This document shows positions 32,562 to 43,971 of a stretch of DNA of 64,000 nucleotides, in pieces. This DNA is from Oikopleura dioica. Lineage: Eukaryota; Chordata; Appendicularia; Copelata; Oikopleuridae. The stretch covers positions 814,501 to 878,500 of the forward strand of contig OU015568.1 of assembly GCA_907165135.1 (NCBI GenBank). Direction: 5' to 3'. Below the pieces are notes generated by a model, which had not been told where the DNA came from, searched no databases, and saw nothing but the letters and a program-made list of their open reading frames with translations. The position numbers were made by a program, and so were the translations under genes. Every line of letters begins with the position of its first letter. Position 1 is the first letter of the stretch.

Positions 32562-35500
32562 ATGGCGAATCTTTCACCAAATGTCGCGGGCTTAGGTACA
32601 GTACTTTCCGGGACTTGAATTGATTCTCATTAGCGAATGTGCCGAATATCTCCTGTACAACAAGTCCAACTTATACTTCAATCAAGAACGCATTTAACTT
32701 GGCATTTGGTCCGACAAATACTGGAAAAGGAAAGGCTAATTAAAATTCATCCTTGTAATAAACGAGGAAGCACAAGCATCATAACTAACCCAACATAATA
32801 TCATGCGAGTTCTTGATGATTATGGGTGCAATCCATGCGTGATAATCATGATTATTTTTCCTTTATAATGATCTCTATTGAAAGACTCTTTGAAGATCAA
32901 AGTTTGATTGATCAATGATAGACTTTTTCTCCAGTCTGGGAGAATTTAGTAGTCTTTTCAAAAAGACCTTTTTGATGTTTTTAATTAGCCAGCATTTTGA
33001 AAATTTCGGCGTCAATCCCGACTGCACCGACTTTGGTCCGATCCGTCAAAAGTACCCGCAAGGTGTTGCCGCTTCCTCTGGCGGGAGCGGTTTTTACTGG
33101 CAACTGACTGACTCTGGCAACGATTTTCGAGAGTCGTTGACATTCAAGTATCAAGTAAAGTTCGAAGATGGTTTCGAGTTTGTCAAGGGCGGCAAGTTAC
33201 CCGGCATCTACGGCGGCTCATCCGGCTGTGGAGGTGGAGCAAATGCAGCAGAACTCGGCTGTTTTTCGACTCGATTGATGTGGCGAGCAAATGGGGCTGG
33301 GGAAGTTTATCTTTACGCTCCTTACGATCAAGCTGATGGTTTTTGCGACCGGCCGAATTATCACTGTAACTTTGACTATGGAAATTCTATCGATAGAGGG
33401 TCCTTTTCTTTTACGCCTGGGCAGTGGTATCAGATCGAAGAAAGAGTAAAGGAAGGAGCTTAAATTAACACTGAAGAATCTTCACCGAAGATTGAAGATT
33501 TTAGGAAATTATAGAAGTTAAAAAGATTAAATTTTAAATCAGTAAGATAATTGCTTTAAAAAGCTCAGATAAAAGCTAAACACAGCCGGCTCTCTTGATG
33601 GTACTCTTATGCTATTTGTGGATAACATTCTCAGGATAAACCTCAACGACGTCAATTACCGAGTCGATCCTCTTTTGAAAATACATGGGGGCCAGTACTC
33701 GACTTTTTTCGGCGGTTCTTCTGCAGAATGGGCTCCGGTAAAGGACGAATATGCCCAGTTCCGAAACTTCGAATTTGCCGAGTTTTCTGATTCGCTTGAT
33801 CCAATCGTTGTCGATCCAACACGATGCGATAGAGAAGCGAATTCATGTCATAAAGCGGCAGAATGCGTTATTGAAAATGGAAGCAACATTTGCCGCTGTG
33901 TTGATGGCTGGACGGGCGATGGGACGATTTGTGTTGAAAATCCAACTTGTGAGAATATGCCTTGCCATGAGTTTGGACACTGCTCGATGAGAGATAATGT
34001 TCCGATTTGCTTTTGTAACGACGGATTTGCAGGAGATGGGTTTGCATGCGGAAATGGGGAGACAAGGAAAGGGTTTATGTTTGTTGATGGTTAGTTTGAT
34101 TGATCATTTCGATGATAAAGATTTTAAAATCGCCTAATTTTTTATAAAACATGGAAAAAAAATTCACCAGTATGCAAAGAATAAAAATAAATCTATTTAA
34201 AAATCAGAAGGTTTCTTATGGTTTCAACAATTTTTTCTTCAGAAATTTCCTGCGACGTTGAACCAACCTACACCGCAATCCGCGAAGCTTTCAATCTCCC
34301 CGGCAATCCTGGCAGCACCGGCCGTGACAACCTAGGCAAGCTCGAAACTTGCCCCGATGGCGAAACCACTCCAATCCGTCAACTTTACCCCCAAGGGGTT
34401 GCTGGCGGAGCGGGCGGAAGTTATTTCTACTGGGAGCTGCCCGCTGCTGGCGAGGACTACAGAGAGTCGCTTTCTTTTAAATACGATGTGATGTTCGAAG
34501 ATGGATTTGAGTTCGTCAAGGGTGGAAAGCTCCCAGGCCTCTTTGGTGGGAAAACTGGATGTTCGGGAGGAGCAGATGCTGCGGTGAAAGGCTGTTTTTC
34601 CACAAGACTGATGTGGAGAACCGGAGGCGAGGGAGAACTCTATCTCTACGCTCCCTACAATCAGGCCGATGGTTTCTGCGACCGAGAAGGCTACCACTGT
34701 AATTTTGATTACGGCCATTCCGTCCAGCGAGGAGCTTGGACCTTTGTCCCGGGAACTTGGTACAAAATCGAGCAGCGAGTTCATTTGAATACTGCCGGCA
34801 ATCTTGATGGGAAGATTAAGATTCTTGTGGATGATCAGCTTGTCCTCAGCCTCGATGATGTTAATTACAGAGAAGGAACAGGGATCAAGAAGTATTTTTT
34901 AATAAGTAACCCGATTTTAGACACTTCGCTTAGATAAGCATGCGTAACAAAGTTCTAAAAGTACCTCTCCATATAATCTCGATTCTTACATCAGTCGACA
35001 CTATTAAAATCAACGGCGCTCATTACAGCACCTTTTTCGGAGGATCTAGTAGCTCGTGGGCTCCTGTGAAGGATGAATACGCGCAGTTTCGAAATTTCGA
35101 GTTCAGCGAATATCTCGACTCGGATCGCGCCGCAGTTTCAGCCTCAAAGCATTGCGACAGGAAAGGATTTGAATTTTAATACTCAATAAGAAGGTTCCCA
35201 AGCTCAGAAGATTCTTCCTCAAATAATTCTTAAATAGGTTTTTAAATGGTTGCCAAGAAAATGAGGTGTGCTTGGAAATGGCTTCAGGAGACACTTGTGT
35301 TTGCCACACGGATTGTATCAACGATCGTAAGTAGCTGCGATATGCGTAAATACATATCATCATATGTATATCATGCTATTTATAGAAGCGTTCCAAGATG
35401 TATATTTGTCTTATATAACACATTATAACATATAATTATCCAGAACAAATTATTCAAAATAAATTGATCGGATCACTGAATCCTTGAATCCTTTATCAAT

Positions 35501-35821
35501 CAATGGATGTCAAACGAGCTCAGTTTGATTGAGTTTGTTACAATATCCTTACATCCAATTGATGGTATAATGATTGTAATACAATCATTGTATCATTAAG
35601 AAAAGGAAAGAAATAGTCTTTCTTCATGTTCTGCTCGTTTTTTTTCACTTCAATGAACATTGGCTAATTGGCTAATCAATCAAATGATAAAACAATATTT
35701 CGTTTTCTTTCTGGCGAAAACAATTTAGCCGGTTCTTTTTTGGCCTCACAAGCAACTTATTCTTGACTCAGATGAAGAAAGAGAGTATGAGTTAATTCAC
35801 GTGATATCCGAACTGGTATAG
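32562..35821 (+). CDS. Double polysaccharide-lyase-14 and EGF protein
   Basis: Order: PL14 domain 1 (32634-33780), two EGF modules (33810-34080), PL14 domain 2 (34241-35130), one EGF (35145-35325), short acidic tail. Seen in both lyase domains: an ISC..PTYT start, IRQ.YPQG, FEDGFEFVKGGKLPG, CFSTRLMWR, E.YLYAPY and YSTFFGGSS..WAPVKDEY. Known: PL14 enzymes (alginate or glucuronan lyases of molluscs, chlorella viruses and microbes) use a Lys in GGKLPG, an Arg in STRLMW and two Tyr spaced as YxY; all are present in both copies at family-like spacing, so both may be active. Exons 32562-32595, 32634-32728, 32993-about 33446 are followed by others. Intron 35161-35237 is GA-AG (it restores the EGF Cys spacing); 32729-32992 looks GG-AG. 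No clear signal peptide found, so a 5' exon may be missing. Confidence 0.8.
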
Positions 35822-36799
35822 AGCAAGAAGTACTACTACCTAAGGTGTTCCAATTATCTTACAATTAATTCAAGGAGGGAGATGATCAAGAGCCGTGATA
35901 CGATGTAAGTAGATCTTTAATTTATTCTACAAGCGTTATTAATAGAGTCTTGATTATAATTCGAGTATTCTCGAAAGACGCCAATCAAGAAGAAATATAA
36001 ATGCTTAACTTACTGTTTTTCATTGGAAAGGATTTTTATTTTCTCAAGAAGAGAATAAATTTTCAATTATGCCGATATTTTATCGCACATATCAGCGAAT
36101 GCATTCCAAGCTACCGCGAGACAAAAGTTTTACCCTACCCGGGACTCGAACCCGGAACCTCTGGATTAGAAGTCCAGCGCGCTATCCATTGCGCCAGCAA
36201 GGCATGTCCCTCGCCGCTAATTCGGGGGATTTGATTCTTGCTACTTTCAGCTTACCAGGTGTGGAATCCGCCTTACCGACTCTTTTCTGGCTATTCAGAT
36301 AAAATTATGAATTAGAATGTTTATTTTTCGAAAAAATGTACTCATGACTTGAAATAAAGGATCATTAACGATATTATTTATAGAATTTTAACGAAGAATC
36401 ATATTTCCAATTTGAACAAATTAATTTTCTTTATCAAATAATTCGTGAAATCAATAAAGTATTTTTTAATAATTCTCTCAAAAAGTTGTTTTTATACAAG
36501 CAAAGCAAAAACTCGCGATGAAAGAAGAATGTGGAAACGACCGGTAGAAAAAAAGGTTGAAAGGGCCGCGGGCGGTTTTCTTGACAGGCCTAGGTCATAT
36601 TCCACGAGAATTTTGTACATCAACACTACAATCAAAATTTTGATTGATTGACTTTTTTGATAAAATGAAACTTTAGTAAAGCGAATTAAATTGGAAGTAA
36701 TAAGAAATACATAATTTTTGAAAAATGATGTAAGTTTTAAAAAGAGAAAAAATCGAAGAAAATATTTCGAAAAGAAAATTACATTTATTTTTCAGTCGG
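35822..36799. other. Intergenic with tRNA-Arg
   Basis: Contains the tRNA-Arg gene at 36131-36203 and no protein exon I can support. Remaining sequence is AT-rich spacer before the sulfotransferase gene. Confidence 0.5.
36131..36203 (-). tRNA. tRNA-Arg (anticodon TCT)
   Basis: Reverse strand folds into a cloverleaf: acceptor GCCTTGC with GTAGGGT (two or three G-U pairs), D arm GGCGCAATGGATAGCGC, anticodon arm CTGGA-CTTCTAA-TCCAG, T arm CCGGG-TTCGAGT-CCCGG, discriminator A. 73 nt, no intron. B box GGTTCGAGTCC present. The wobble-rich acceptor is a little weak. Confidence 0.85.
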
Positions 36800-39403
36800 A
36801 TGCAGAGAATATTTCGCCTCTTCGCGACGCCCTTAGTCGTGACCTTTTTCGTCATTTATTATAAAGAAGCTACATATGATCGAAACACCAAGGACTTCAG
36901 CTTTGATCCAATTCCTGACTCCGTAACAGTCGATACTCATGGAATCGCGGAGAACTTTGGGATCAATCCGGGCCCAGAAAAGAAGGAAAAGAAGAAAGAT
37001 GATGGTTTTGCGAGAGTTCAGGGAAGGAGTTAAACATTTCTAGTAGTAGGAGCCTTACTCATCGAATGAATTTTCTTTTGACGCAAAAATAACGGTCTGA
37101 TAACTTAAATTGCTCGACTATGGCGTGACGTAAAAGTCTGGACTTATGACGAGAGCCCCTTTTTTTAAGAAATAGTTACTAAGCAAAAGACGTAGTAAAG
37201 AAAGATGTTCCAACTCCGGGAAAAGGGGCAATTGGTTGAGCACGGGATGATGGATATGTCGGATGTAAATGTCAACGTGAAGGAAAAAATGGTACTGGAA
37301 GATAAACCTTTCAAAGTTGGCCTTTCCGAGAATGTGGATTACGCTGACGGTGTCTCATTTCCCACAGTGGAGGAGCTGGATTTAACTGTCGAGCAGAAAC
37401 AAAACCTGAGCAGTTTCCTCCATTCGCCGATGAACAGAAGAAGGCAGAAAAAACATGGGCAGGAAATTCCAAAAAGACGGTGGCCAGATCTGATCATTAC
37501 TGGTGCGAAGAAATGTGGAACGACGGCGTTGAAGATTTTTATGAACTATCATCCGACTTTTCAGGAACGTATTTACAAATTTTCTAGTGGAGGTATTATA
37601 AGTAATCGACGATACTGTATCGTTGATACTGTTTCTCGTTGATACTGTTTCGTTGATACTACTCTAAATTCGGTAAACCGAGAAACTAAAAATCTGTGAC
37701 TTTTAATTTTGAAATAGGTCTTATGGTTTCCTATGAAGTAATTTAATCTTTGACACTAACGAATTTTCAAAATACGAAAAAAGGACAAACCCGGCGAGCG
37801 TCATTTCTTCAATCGAGCCCCTAATTGGAAAAAAGGCTACTCTTGGTATTTGAGTGAGATGCCGCTTACTTACGATGATGAGGTACTGACTTTAATTGAT
37901 GTTGTATCTATCATTTTATCTTTGTTAATTTTAAGAAAAATTGGCAGATAGACAATGTTGTTTTTGAGAGATATTATATCATATATACATTTGATATTAT
38001 TCGATATTGAAAAAATTTCTCCTTTGTCAAGCTTTGATCAATCAACCCGGCTCAAAAATATTCTTTAGGTTTGCTACGAGAAAACTCCGGACTACTTCGA
38101 TCGACCATTTGTTCCAGAAAGAATGAAAGAACTACCGAACTCCGACAAAGTCAAGTTTATTCATGTCCTTTGCGATCCGGTCAGGAGAAGCTTTTCGCAC
38201 TTTTTGCATATGTTCACTGTTCAAGGTACAGTTTTATGAATGGATGCAGAAGTTTGATCTTGTTTTTAGAGCATGGAGAATGGGCGACAGGAGGATTCGA
38301 ATTTTTGTCCAAAAATTTCGGAGACATGCCGAAAGAACAAGCCTTTGGGGAAACGATTGAAATGGCCTTCAAAAATCTCCTCAACGGGAAAGAACTAATG
38401 ACACTATCAGATGACGAGATCAGATCTGCTGTCCGAGAATATTTCACCAAGTAAGTATACAAGTAGCTCATCATTGTTCCATACCAAAGTTATCAGACTC
38501 ATAGTATGAACTCATACCATTGGTGATAAGGCTTATCGCGCCGGAGGGCATGTCCCACATGGTCTAGGGGTAAGGATTTCGGATTTTCACTCCGACGGCC
38601 CGGGTTCGATTCCCGGTGTGGGAGGACTTTTTCGATTTTGAGAGGAGAAAAATTAAGAATAAGAGGGAAAAATTGATCAAAATGATATTTTATTGGGTTT
38701 CCTCAATTGATTTCAAAAACACTTTATCTCAGAATCGAAAAAGTGCTCCCACACCGGGAATCGAACCCGGGCCGTCGGAGTGAAAATCCGAAATCCTAAC
38801 CCCTAGACCATGTGGGACATGCCCCTACGGCGCGATAAGCCTTATCACCACTACTCATTTCTCAATTTTCAGATGGGACTTGAAGCCTGGCGATCCGAAT
38901 CGCGTCTTTCCACTCCGAATCCCTGACGCAATCCTTACTGGAAGTTTGTACTCGGTTCATATTTCCACTTATCTCCATTATTTTACTCAAGGTAATAAAT
39001 ATTTTCGTGACGAAGGGGAGGGGCAATTTCAAATTCAGATCGAATGCTATATCTTGACGCGACGGAGCTGATCGAAAATCCTGGAAAAAGTCTCCGACGA
39101 GTAGCTCAATTTATGAACGTACCGGCAACTATCGACGAGAACAACTTTTACTTTGACGAGCAAAAAGGTCAGTGGCAGGTCTTCTCGACAGCTAACATCA
39201 ATCATTTGTTAGGTTATTACTGCATGACGCCGCCAGTTGAGTCAGGACGTGCTTCATTCTGTCTCGGTTCTGAAAAAGGTCGCTCAAAGGACAAGGTGCT
39301 TCCCGACGAGTTGAAGAACCGAATACGGCGCTTTTACAAGCCGTTTTTAGAAGATCTAACGAACAAGTATTCCGGCGATAATTATGATCACTGGGACTGG
39401 TAG
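36800..39403 (+). CDS. Heparan sulfate 3-O-sulfotransferase-like enzyme
   Basis: Exons 36800-37015, 37205-37564, 37784-37882, 38069-38225, 38270-about 38451, 38873-about 38991, 39040-39165 and 39211-39403. Seen: type II membrane anchor (FATPLVVTFFVIYY), a stem, then a sulfotransferase fold: PAPS 5' loop DLIITGAKKCGTTAL, ERHFFNRAPNWKKGYSWY, the 3'-phosphate site KFIHVLCDPVRRSFSHF, GYYCMTPP and CLGSEKGR near the end. This matches Golgi HS3ST enzymes, which move sulfate from PAPS to glucosamine 3-OH. The 3' site has CDP where HS3STs have RDP, a possible weakness. Intron 37565-37783 (219 nt) must be GA-AG. An intron of about 420 nt (38452-38872) holds two head-to-head tRNA-Glu genes. Substrate unproven; a chondroitin or other GlcNAc-type acceptor is possible. 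Confidence 0.85.
38553..38624 (+). tRNA. tRNA-Glu (anticodon TTC)
   Basis: TCCCACA acceptor pairs with TGTGGGA; D arm TGGTCTAGGGGTAAGGA; anticodon arm TTTCGGATTTTCACTCCGA with TTC; T arm CCCGGGTTCGATTCCCGG; discriminator G. 72 nt, no intron. It lies in an intron of the sulfotransferase gene, same strand. Confidence 0.95.
38746..38817 (-). tRNA. tRNA-Glu (anticodon TTC), inverted copy
   Basis: Identical or nearly identical to the copy at 38553-38624 but on the opposite strand, 121 bp away, in the same host intron. The flanks (AAGGCTTATCGCGCC before the first; inverted GGCGCGATAAGCCTT after the second) are duplicated too. Confidence 0.95.
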
Positions 39404-39662
39404 AATCCTATCTTACTTATTTAAAGAAAATACTATTATTAAACTGCCATTACCAATTTTATTATTTAATTCTAGATTTCTGTCACGGATATCGACAATA
39501 CTGTATTGTGATATTGTTCATAAAGCATTTAGAAATAAACCTATATATACACAAAAATAAGATACCGACTATTTCAGACTCAAAACCCGAAAAGCGCCGC
39601 CACTAAGGCTTTCCGGGGCTTTGATTGGCTGACCAGGCTTATTCTTTTTTATTCTAGAAAAT

Positions 39663-41258
39663 TCAAAGCATGATGGATAAAAACTTAAGAAGGCGGAAAT
39701 TTTTGTTGATGAGGCAAATTTGGATGAATTTTTTCACCCCTTCTGGATTTCTTCTGACGGTTTTTCGAAGCTCTTCGTTGATCGATTCTGATGAGTCATC
39801 CACAATCGCCAGCAAGGATTCTAGCTCCTCGAGCTCGGGTATGGCATCTTCTTGCTCTTCCACCTGATTTGTCACGAAATCGATCAGGTGCTCAAGGTAA
39901 AATCGGAACGCAACTGCACTGAGAGGGTTGTTTTTATGACCGACGAGATCCATGAGGACGTTTTTTCCAGTCTGTACTCGTCCTAATCGGAGTTGGTTCT
40001 GTGCCAAAAGCAGCGTCGATGATGGGCTTAAAAATATTCAGAAGGGAAATTTATTTCTTCACCAAAGCAATTAAAGTGCACATTAAGGTACTTGCCAGGA
40101 ATGATTGGACAATTATCTTTACATAGTAGATATACTATCTATCTTAGATAGACTATCTATCTATGTTTAATTCGCTCTATCTAGGCAAGCTTACCTTAGC
40201 CCTCGCTCTTTTATTTCATTGCACAAATCACTACTTTTCTGAAACAGTTCTTGATCGTTGACTGTACTTCCCAGTAGATACAGCATCGACGCCAGCTCCA
40301 ACTTATTGAACTCAGTCGCGTTTTCTCCCTTCAAAAATGCTTGAAAATCGTCCCTCGCCGATTTGAACTTTTCCACAGCCTCCCTCAAAACAACAGTAAT
40401 AAAAGATAAGTCATCCTTGTTTTCAAGTGTAAAAGGGTAGCCGTCACTTACTTGGCGTTATTTCTGCCCTTTTCGCTAACTCCCAGGATTTTGGATAGTC
40501 GACCACGTAGCAAGACTCCAACGGATGAATCAGGACTGTGCGACAGAGCAAGTTGAACTGAGCCTTTTTCAAAGTTCATTTTACAAGAATACTTCGCGTC
40601 TAGTTTTCTATGTGGAAAACATACAATGTAAATGAGGTTTTAGCCAAATTGGAATTATTATTGAAAACTTTTGCCATCGCCACCGGAAAATTATCGCAAT
40701 GAAGTAGAAACAAAGATGTCAAAAGATAAAGTTCCGGATTTTCTTCGCAAATCTCCAGCATCTTTGAAACAATGTTCAAATTCTCCCCAGCACTATTGAA
40801 CTGGTAGTCATCGATGGAAACAAAGCGTAAAAAATAAGAGTAGAGTTGTTGAACCGGCGTCTCGTCGACAGAAGAGTTATGTTCGAGAAGATTGACAAGA
40901 TAGGACTTTTTCAAGGGTGGCTTAGCTCGACAACAGGTTTTGAACTGGAGAGTAGACTTATTGCCCCGTCCTGAATATCAAAGGGCAGCTTTTTCTGATG
41001 AAAACGCAGCAGAATCCGACTCAGAGAGATCCTTTGAACTTCATCAAGTTGTTCCAACTGAATGTTGGCAAAGAGCTTCTTGGCTTGTTCAACATCAAAT
41101 GATTCTCGTTCCTCTTGATCGTAGTAATCGAAGCAGAAGAGAGCGAGTCGGTCGATTTGGAGGCCATTCCAAGCGGAAGGATTTTCTTTGAGGATTTCTT
41201 TGACTCGTTGAATTTGATGCTCAGCAGCTGATTCTTTTCGGCGCTTTGTCAGGGTTGT
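39663..41258 (-). CDS. Alpha-helical repeat protein, unidentified
   Basis: Exons from about 41258 down to 40640, about 40575-40452, about 40385-40197 and about 40020-39663. Seen: helical, Leu-rich segments such as EQAKKLFANIQLEQLDEVQR, MLEICEENPELYLLTSLFLL, EAVEKFKSARDDFQAFLKG, ELASMLYLLGSTVNDQELF and RFYLEHLIDFVTNQVEEQED, in the style of a TPR/alpha-solenoid scaffold. I do not recognise the family; candidates would be integrator, condensin or TPR scaffold subunits. No start codon is visible, so at least one 5' exon lies upstream. Ends at 39663 with FLSIML. Convergent with the sulfotransferase gene. Confidence 0.5.
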
Positions 41259-42094
41259 TATAATGGTAGTAATTCATAGAAGGGGTTTAGGGTTAAGTTG
41301 ACAGAGTAAGACAAAGGGGCCCCAAGAATGGATGGCTCCTTGGGGGTCAGACCCTTAGGTAGTAGTAGGGGCCTATCATTCGAGCTGCCCCTAACCCTTA
41401 AGTTAAGGGCCTCAACCTAACCCAGGGAGCTACGCGGCGTAGCCTACGCCCCCGGGACCCCCCACCTAGGGCCTCAAACAGGGGCTTCGCCCCCCGGACC
41501 CCCCGTTAAGAGTTCCAAGACCCTAACCCTCACCAATAGCCCAGGTTATTGGATGGCTCGAATGATAACCCCTCTTTACGCTTTTGGCTAGGGTTTAGAA
41601 TCTTGATTTCAGATAAGGGGAAGGTGCTTGATATAAATGCTAAAGAAATGTTCTTTCTCAATATACAAAATGATGTTCATCGCTGATAATTATCAGATTA
41701 AAACAAGATATAGACCATATCATATAGTTGAAACATGTTTCGGAGAGGTACGCTTTGCGAAGAAAAAGTGTAACCTTGATGTAATAAAACCCGATTACTG
41801 AGCATAGATGTACGAAAGACTCAGCAAGGCGGTACAATTTTCAGAGGATTTTTGAAGAATCTTCTCGAGTATTTTAAGCGAACTTAATTAAGAAATTTAG
41901 ATAGGGCTTTATAATTAAAATGATTCACCTCGATATATAGCCAAGTTGATAAGAAACATAAGCAAGAATATTCTGAGTTGTTGAGCTTGTTATTCCGACT
42001 TCTGAATCGATGAGAATTGACGTCTTTGATCGGATCTTTTACAAATAAAAAAAACAAGGCAATTTATATACAATGCAGCGGATGAATTGATCAA
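41259..42094. other. Intergenic or intronic with family C repeat
   Basis: Holds the G/C-rich family C repeat (41365-41575). The rest (41580-42090) is AT-rich with no exon I can support, though a 5' exon of the helical-protein gene may hide here. Confidence 0.4.
41365..41575. repeat. Family C dispersed repeat, copy 2
   Basis: Shares with copies at 19860 and 42470 the blocks ATCATTCGAGCTGCCCCTAA, TTAAGAGTTCCAAGACCCTA, CCAATAGCCCAG and TTGGATGGCTCGAATGATAA. Contains G/C-rich palindromes (CTACGCGGCGTAG) and C-runs absent elsewhere. Confidence 0.8.
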
Positions 42095-42890
42095 TCAAAA
42101 ATTCTCCTTTTCAAATTGACAAATTTTCAAGATGCGTTCCTGGAGATCATTGTGAATCGCGTGGAGAATTCCTTCATGATGCTCGATGCATTTTGGGTGA
42201 CGATTATTGAGATTCAAGAGCTGAGAAAAAAGTGACTTCATTTCTCTGAAATTCTGTTTTTTCCAATTTTCAATCCCTCTTCCTTTCAATTTTCGCCGGA
42301 GGTCAAGTTCTATGAAGGTTTTCTCCTATAACATTATTTGACGTTATTTTTGGTCTTATGTTGATGAAATTCCCGAACCCTATCGAAGGTTGATCTTTTT
42401 ATAGCTGATCCTCCTTTAATAAGAAAATATAATAGAAATTGTTCATAAGACGCAATGGCCCATTCCGAATGGGTAGTAGGGGGTTATCATTCAAGCTGCC
42501 CCTAACCCTAAACCTAGACCAGGGATTCGCCCTCAGACCCCCTTAAGAGTTCCCAGTCTCTAACCCTACCCAATAGCCCAGATTCTAGAAATATTGGACG
42601 GCTCGAATCATAGGCTCGAATAATAGCCTTTCTCAACGACGCAATGACTTTGAGTGAGTAAGATTTTGAGTGACAAGTTGTCAAAGTTACTTACTTTCTT
42701 TCCCAGTAACATTTGATTATCAGGAAGTCTGCCTTTCAAAAAGAGCTCATCTTGTATAACAAGGTAATGGTTGTTTGAAGGCATCTTCCACGTGCCAAAA
42801 GTCCCAGCTTCAAAATCCAAGAACTGTCAAATTCAGAGAACGTTACACATCTTTCTCTCTACCCCCTTCTTTTCTGCCGGCTCCGTCCAT
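42095..42890 (-). CDS. Small unidentified protein, about 110-120 aa
   Basis: Exons: tentative start exon near 42890-42862 (MDGAGRKEG), 42822-42697 (LDFEAGTFGTWKMPSNNHYL then VIQDELFLKGRLPDNQMLLG) and about 42325-42095 (EKTFIELDLRRKLKGRGIEN, WKKQNFREMKSLFSQLLNL, ending FEKENF). The two later exons join in phase across an intron holding family C copy 3. Charged and helical at the C-terminus; no known domain recognised. The first exon needs a GG-AG intron and is weak. Confidence 0.45.
42470..42635. repeat. Family C dispersed repeat, copy 3
   Basis: GGGGTTATCATTCAAGCTGC, CCTAACCCTAAACCTAGACC, TTAAGAGTTCCCAGTC, CCCAATAGCCCAGATTCTAG and TTGGACGGCTCGAAT match copies 1 and 2. Shorter than copy 2, lacking its C-rich middle. 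Confidence 0.75.
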
Positions 42891-42947
42891 CAAAAAACGC
42901 CAAGAGATGGCGCTACGCTGATAAGTTCACGCTGAACCTTGCTATAA

Positions 42948-42961
42948 AAAGGACGTTTCTA
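42948..42961 (+). promoter_or_regulatory. TATA box of secreted peptide gene
   Basis: CTATAAAAAGG lies about 60 bp before the ATG at 43013, with no intervening splice site, a classical RNA polymerase II arrangement. Confidence 0.6.
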
Positions 42962-43012
42962 GGTAGAAAAACTTATTCTTTTCAAGACCCTCGAAAACAT
43001 CTTCTTTCAACA

Positions 43013-43222
43013 ATGAATTTTTCCATTCTTCTGTCAATTTTAACCACATTAGTCGCTGGAAACCACCACCGCGATTTCGCTTCACACCGGAGTTTGCCAA
43101 AACAGCTGAGCCAAGTTGCCAGAGCTCGAACTCAACGATCCTTGCTTAACAAATATGCATACCAGCAACCAATTCAGCGCAGGCTTCCCCGAAACTTCAG
43201 AATGCTCATGAACAGACTGTGA
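43013..43222 (+). CDS. Secreted basic peptide, 69 aa
   Basis: Single exon with real ATG. Seen: signal peptide (MNFSILLSILTTLVAG), then a strongly basic, His/Arg/Gln-rich mature part (NHHRDFASHRSLPKQL ... QRRLPRNFRMLMNRL) with dibasic RR sites and no Cys. Could be a peptide-hormone precursor, an antimicrobial peptide or a matrix component; the sequence does not decide. TATA box upstream and AATAAA near 43380 downstream support a short intronless transcript. Confidence 0.7.
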   Translation: MNFSILLSILTTLVAGNHHRDFASHRSLPKQLSQVARARTQRSLLNKYAYQQPIQRRLPRNFRMLMNRL

Positions 43223-43971
43223 TAAAGGCGTCTGGACAACCAGGATTCCACAGCAAGAAAACACGATTAGAAGAATCGATTGCCTGAGATCGTTCAAATA
43301 TTTTACTGCAATATTATGAAATGTCTATTTTGTTTGCTTTTTCCGTTCGCCCCTTTTAAACTGCTTTTTCACTTATAATAATAAAATGCAAAAAACAAAA
43401 TATCGTCCATAAAAGGGGTAGTCATCAGAGCCTTAGATGAGATGTCTAGAATTTTGGCGATAAGAGTTAGGGACTTAAAGCTCTTAGCGAAGAGCATGGG
43501 TTACTTCGCCCCGATGGGGCAGGGGTAGCACCTGGTTTTGAGTAAGAGACTTATCCTTCTTAGGAATAGGAGCCCTCCTATCATTTTTTCCGCAATATTT
43601 TTCTTGAAGCTTTACGTGAGTCCATACGTATATGTTTTATGCTTTTTATGTGTATAACAATTCGCACTTATTTTACACCCAGATGAGCACGCTATAATAT
43701 AATCGAACGTCCCCTAGTATCTTCGAATATAATTTTACGCTTCACAAGAAATTCTATGTATAAACATGTTTTTAATTGGTGGCTATCATTCATATTTTTT
43801 TACACATTTTTCTATCGCCCAATTTTATGCATGATAAAATTTCATCATCACAATATAAAGCTCGATTCATATTCATGTTTATTTTATTTATTTCGACTTG
43901 AAAACAGATCGCAGTACATTTAAAACGCTCATTCAAAGAAAGGTCAAAGGATTGAGCTGCCATTTCCCGAC
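43223..43971. other. Intergenic between convergent genes
   Basis: 3' flanks of the secreted peptide (plus) and the Cys-module receptor (minus). Contains an odd G/C-richer patch at 43430-43560 with AGCTCTTAGCGAAGAGC and CGCCCCGATGGGGC palindromes, possibly a diverged relative of family C. No exon seen. Confidence 0.45.

Larger units (their letters stand above)
38517..38850. repeat. Inverted duplication carrying two tRNA-Glu genes
   Basis: Arms of roughly 110 bp (38517-38627 and 38743-38850) including tRNA-Glu and about 35 bp of shared 5' flank, around a spacer of about 115 bp. The transcribed intron could fold into a long hairpin. Confidence 0.85.
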
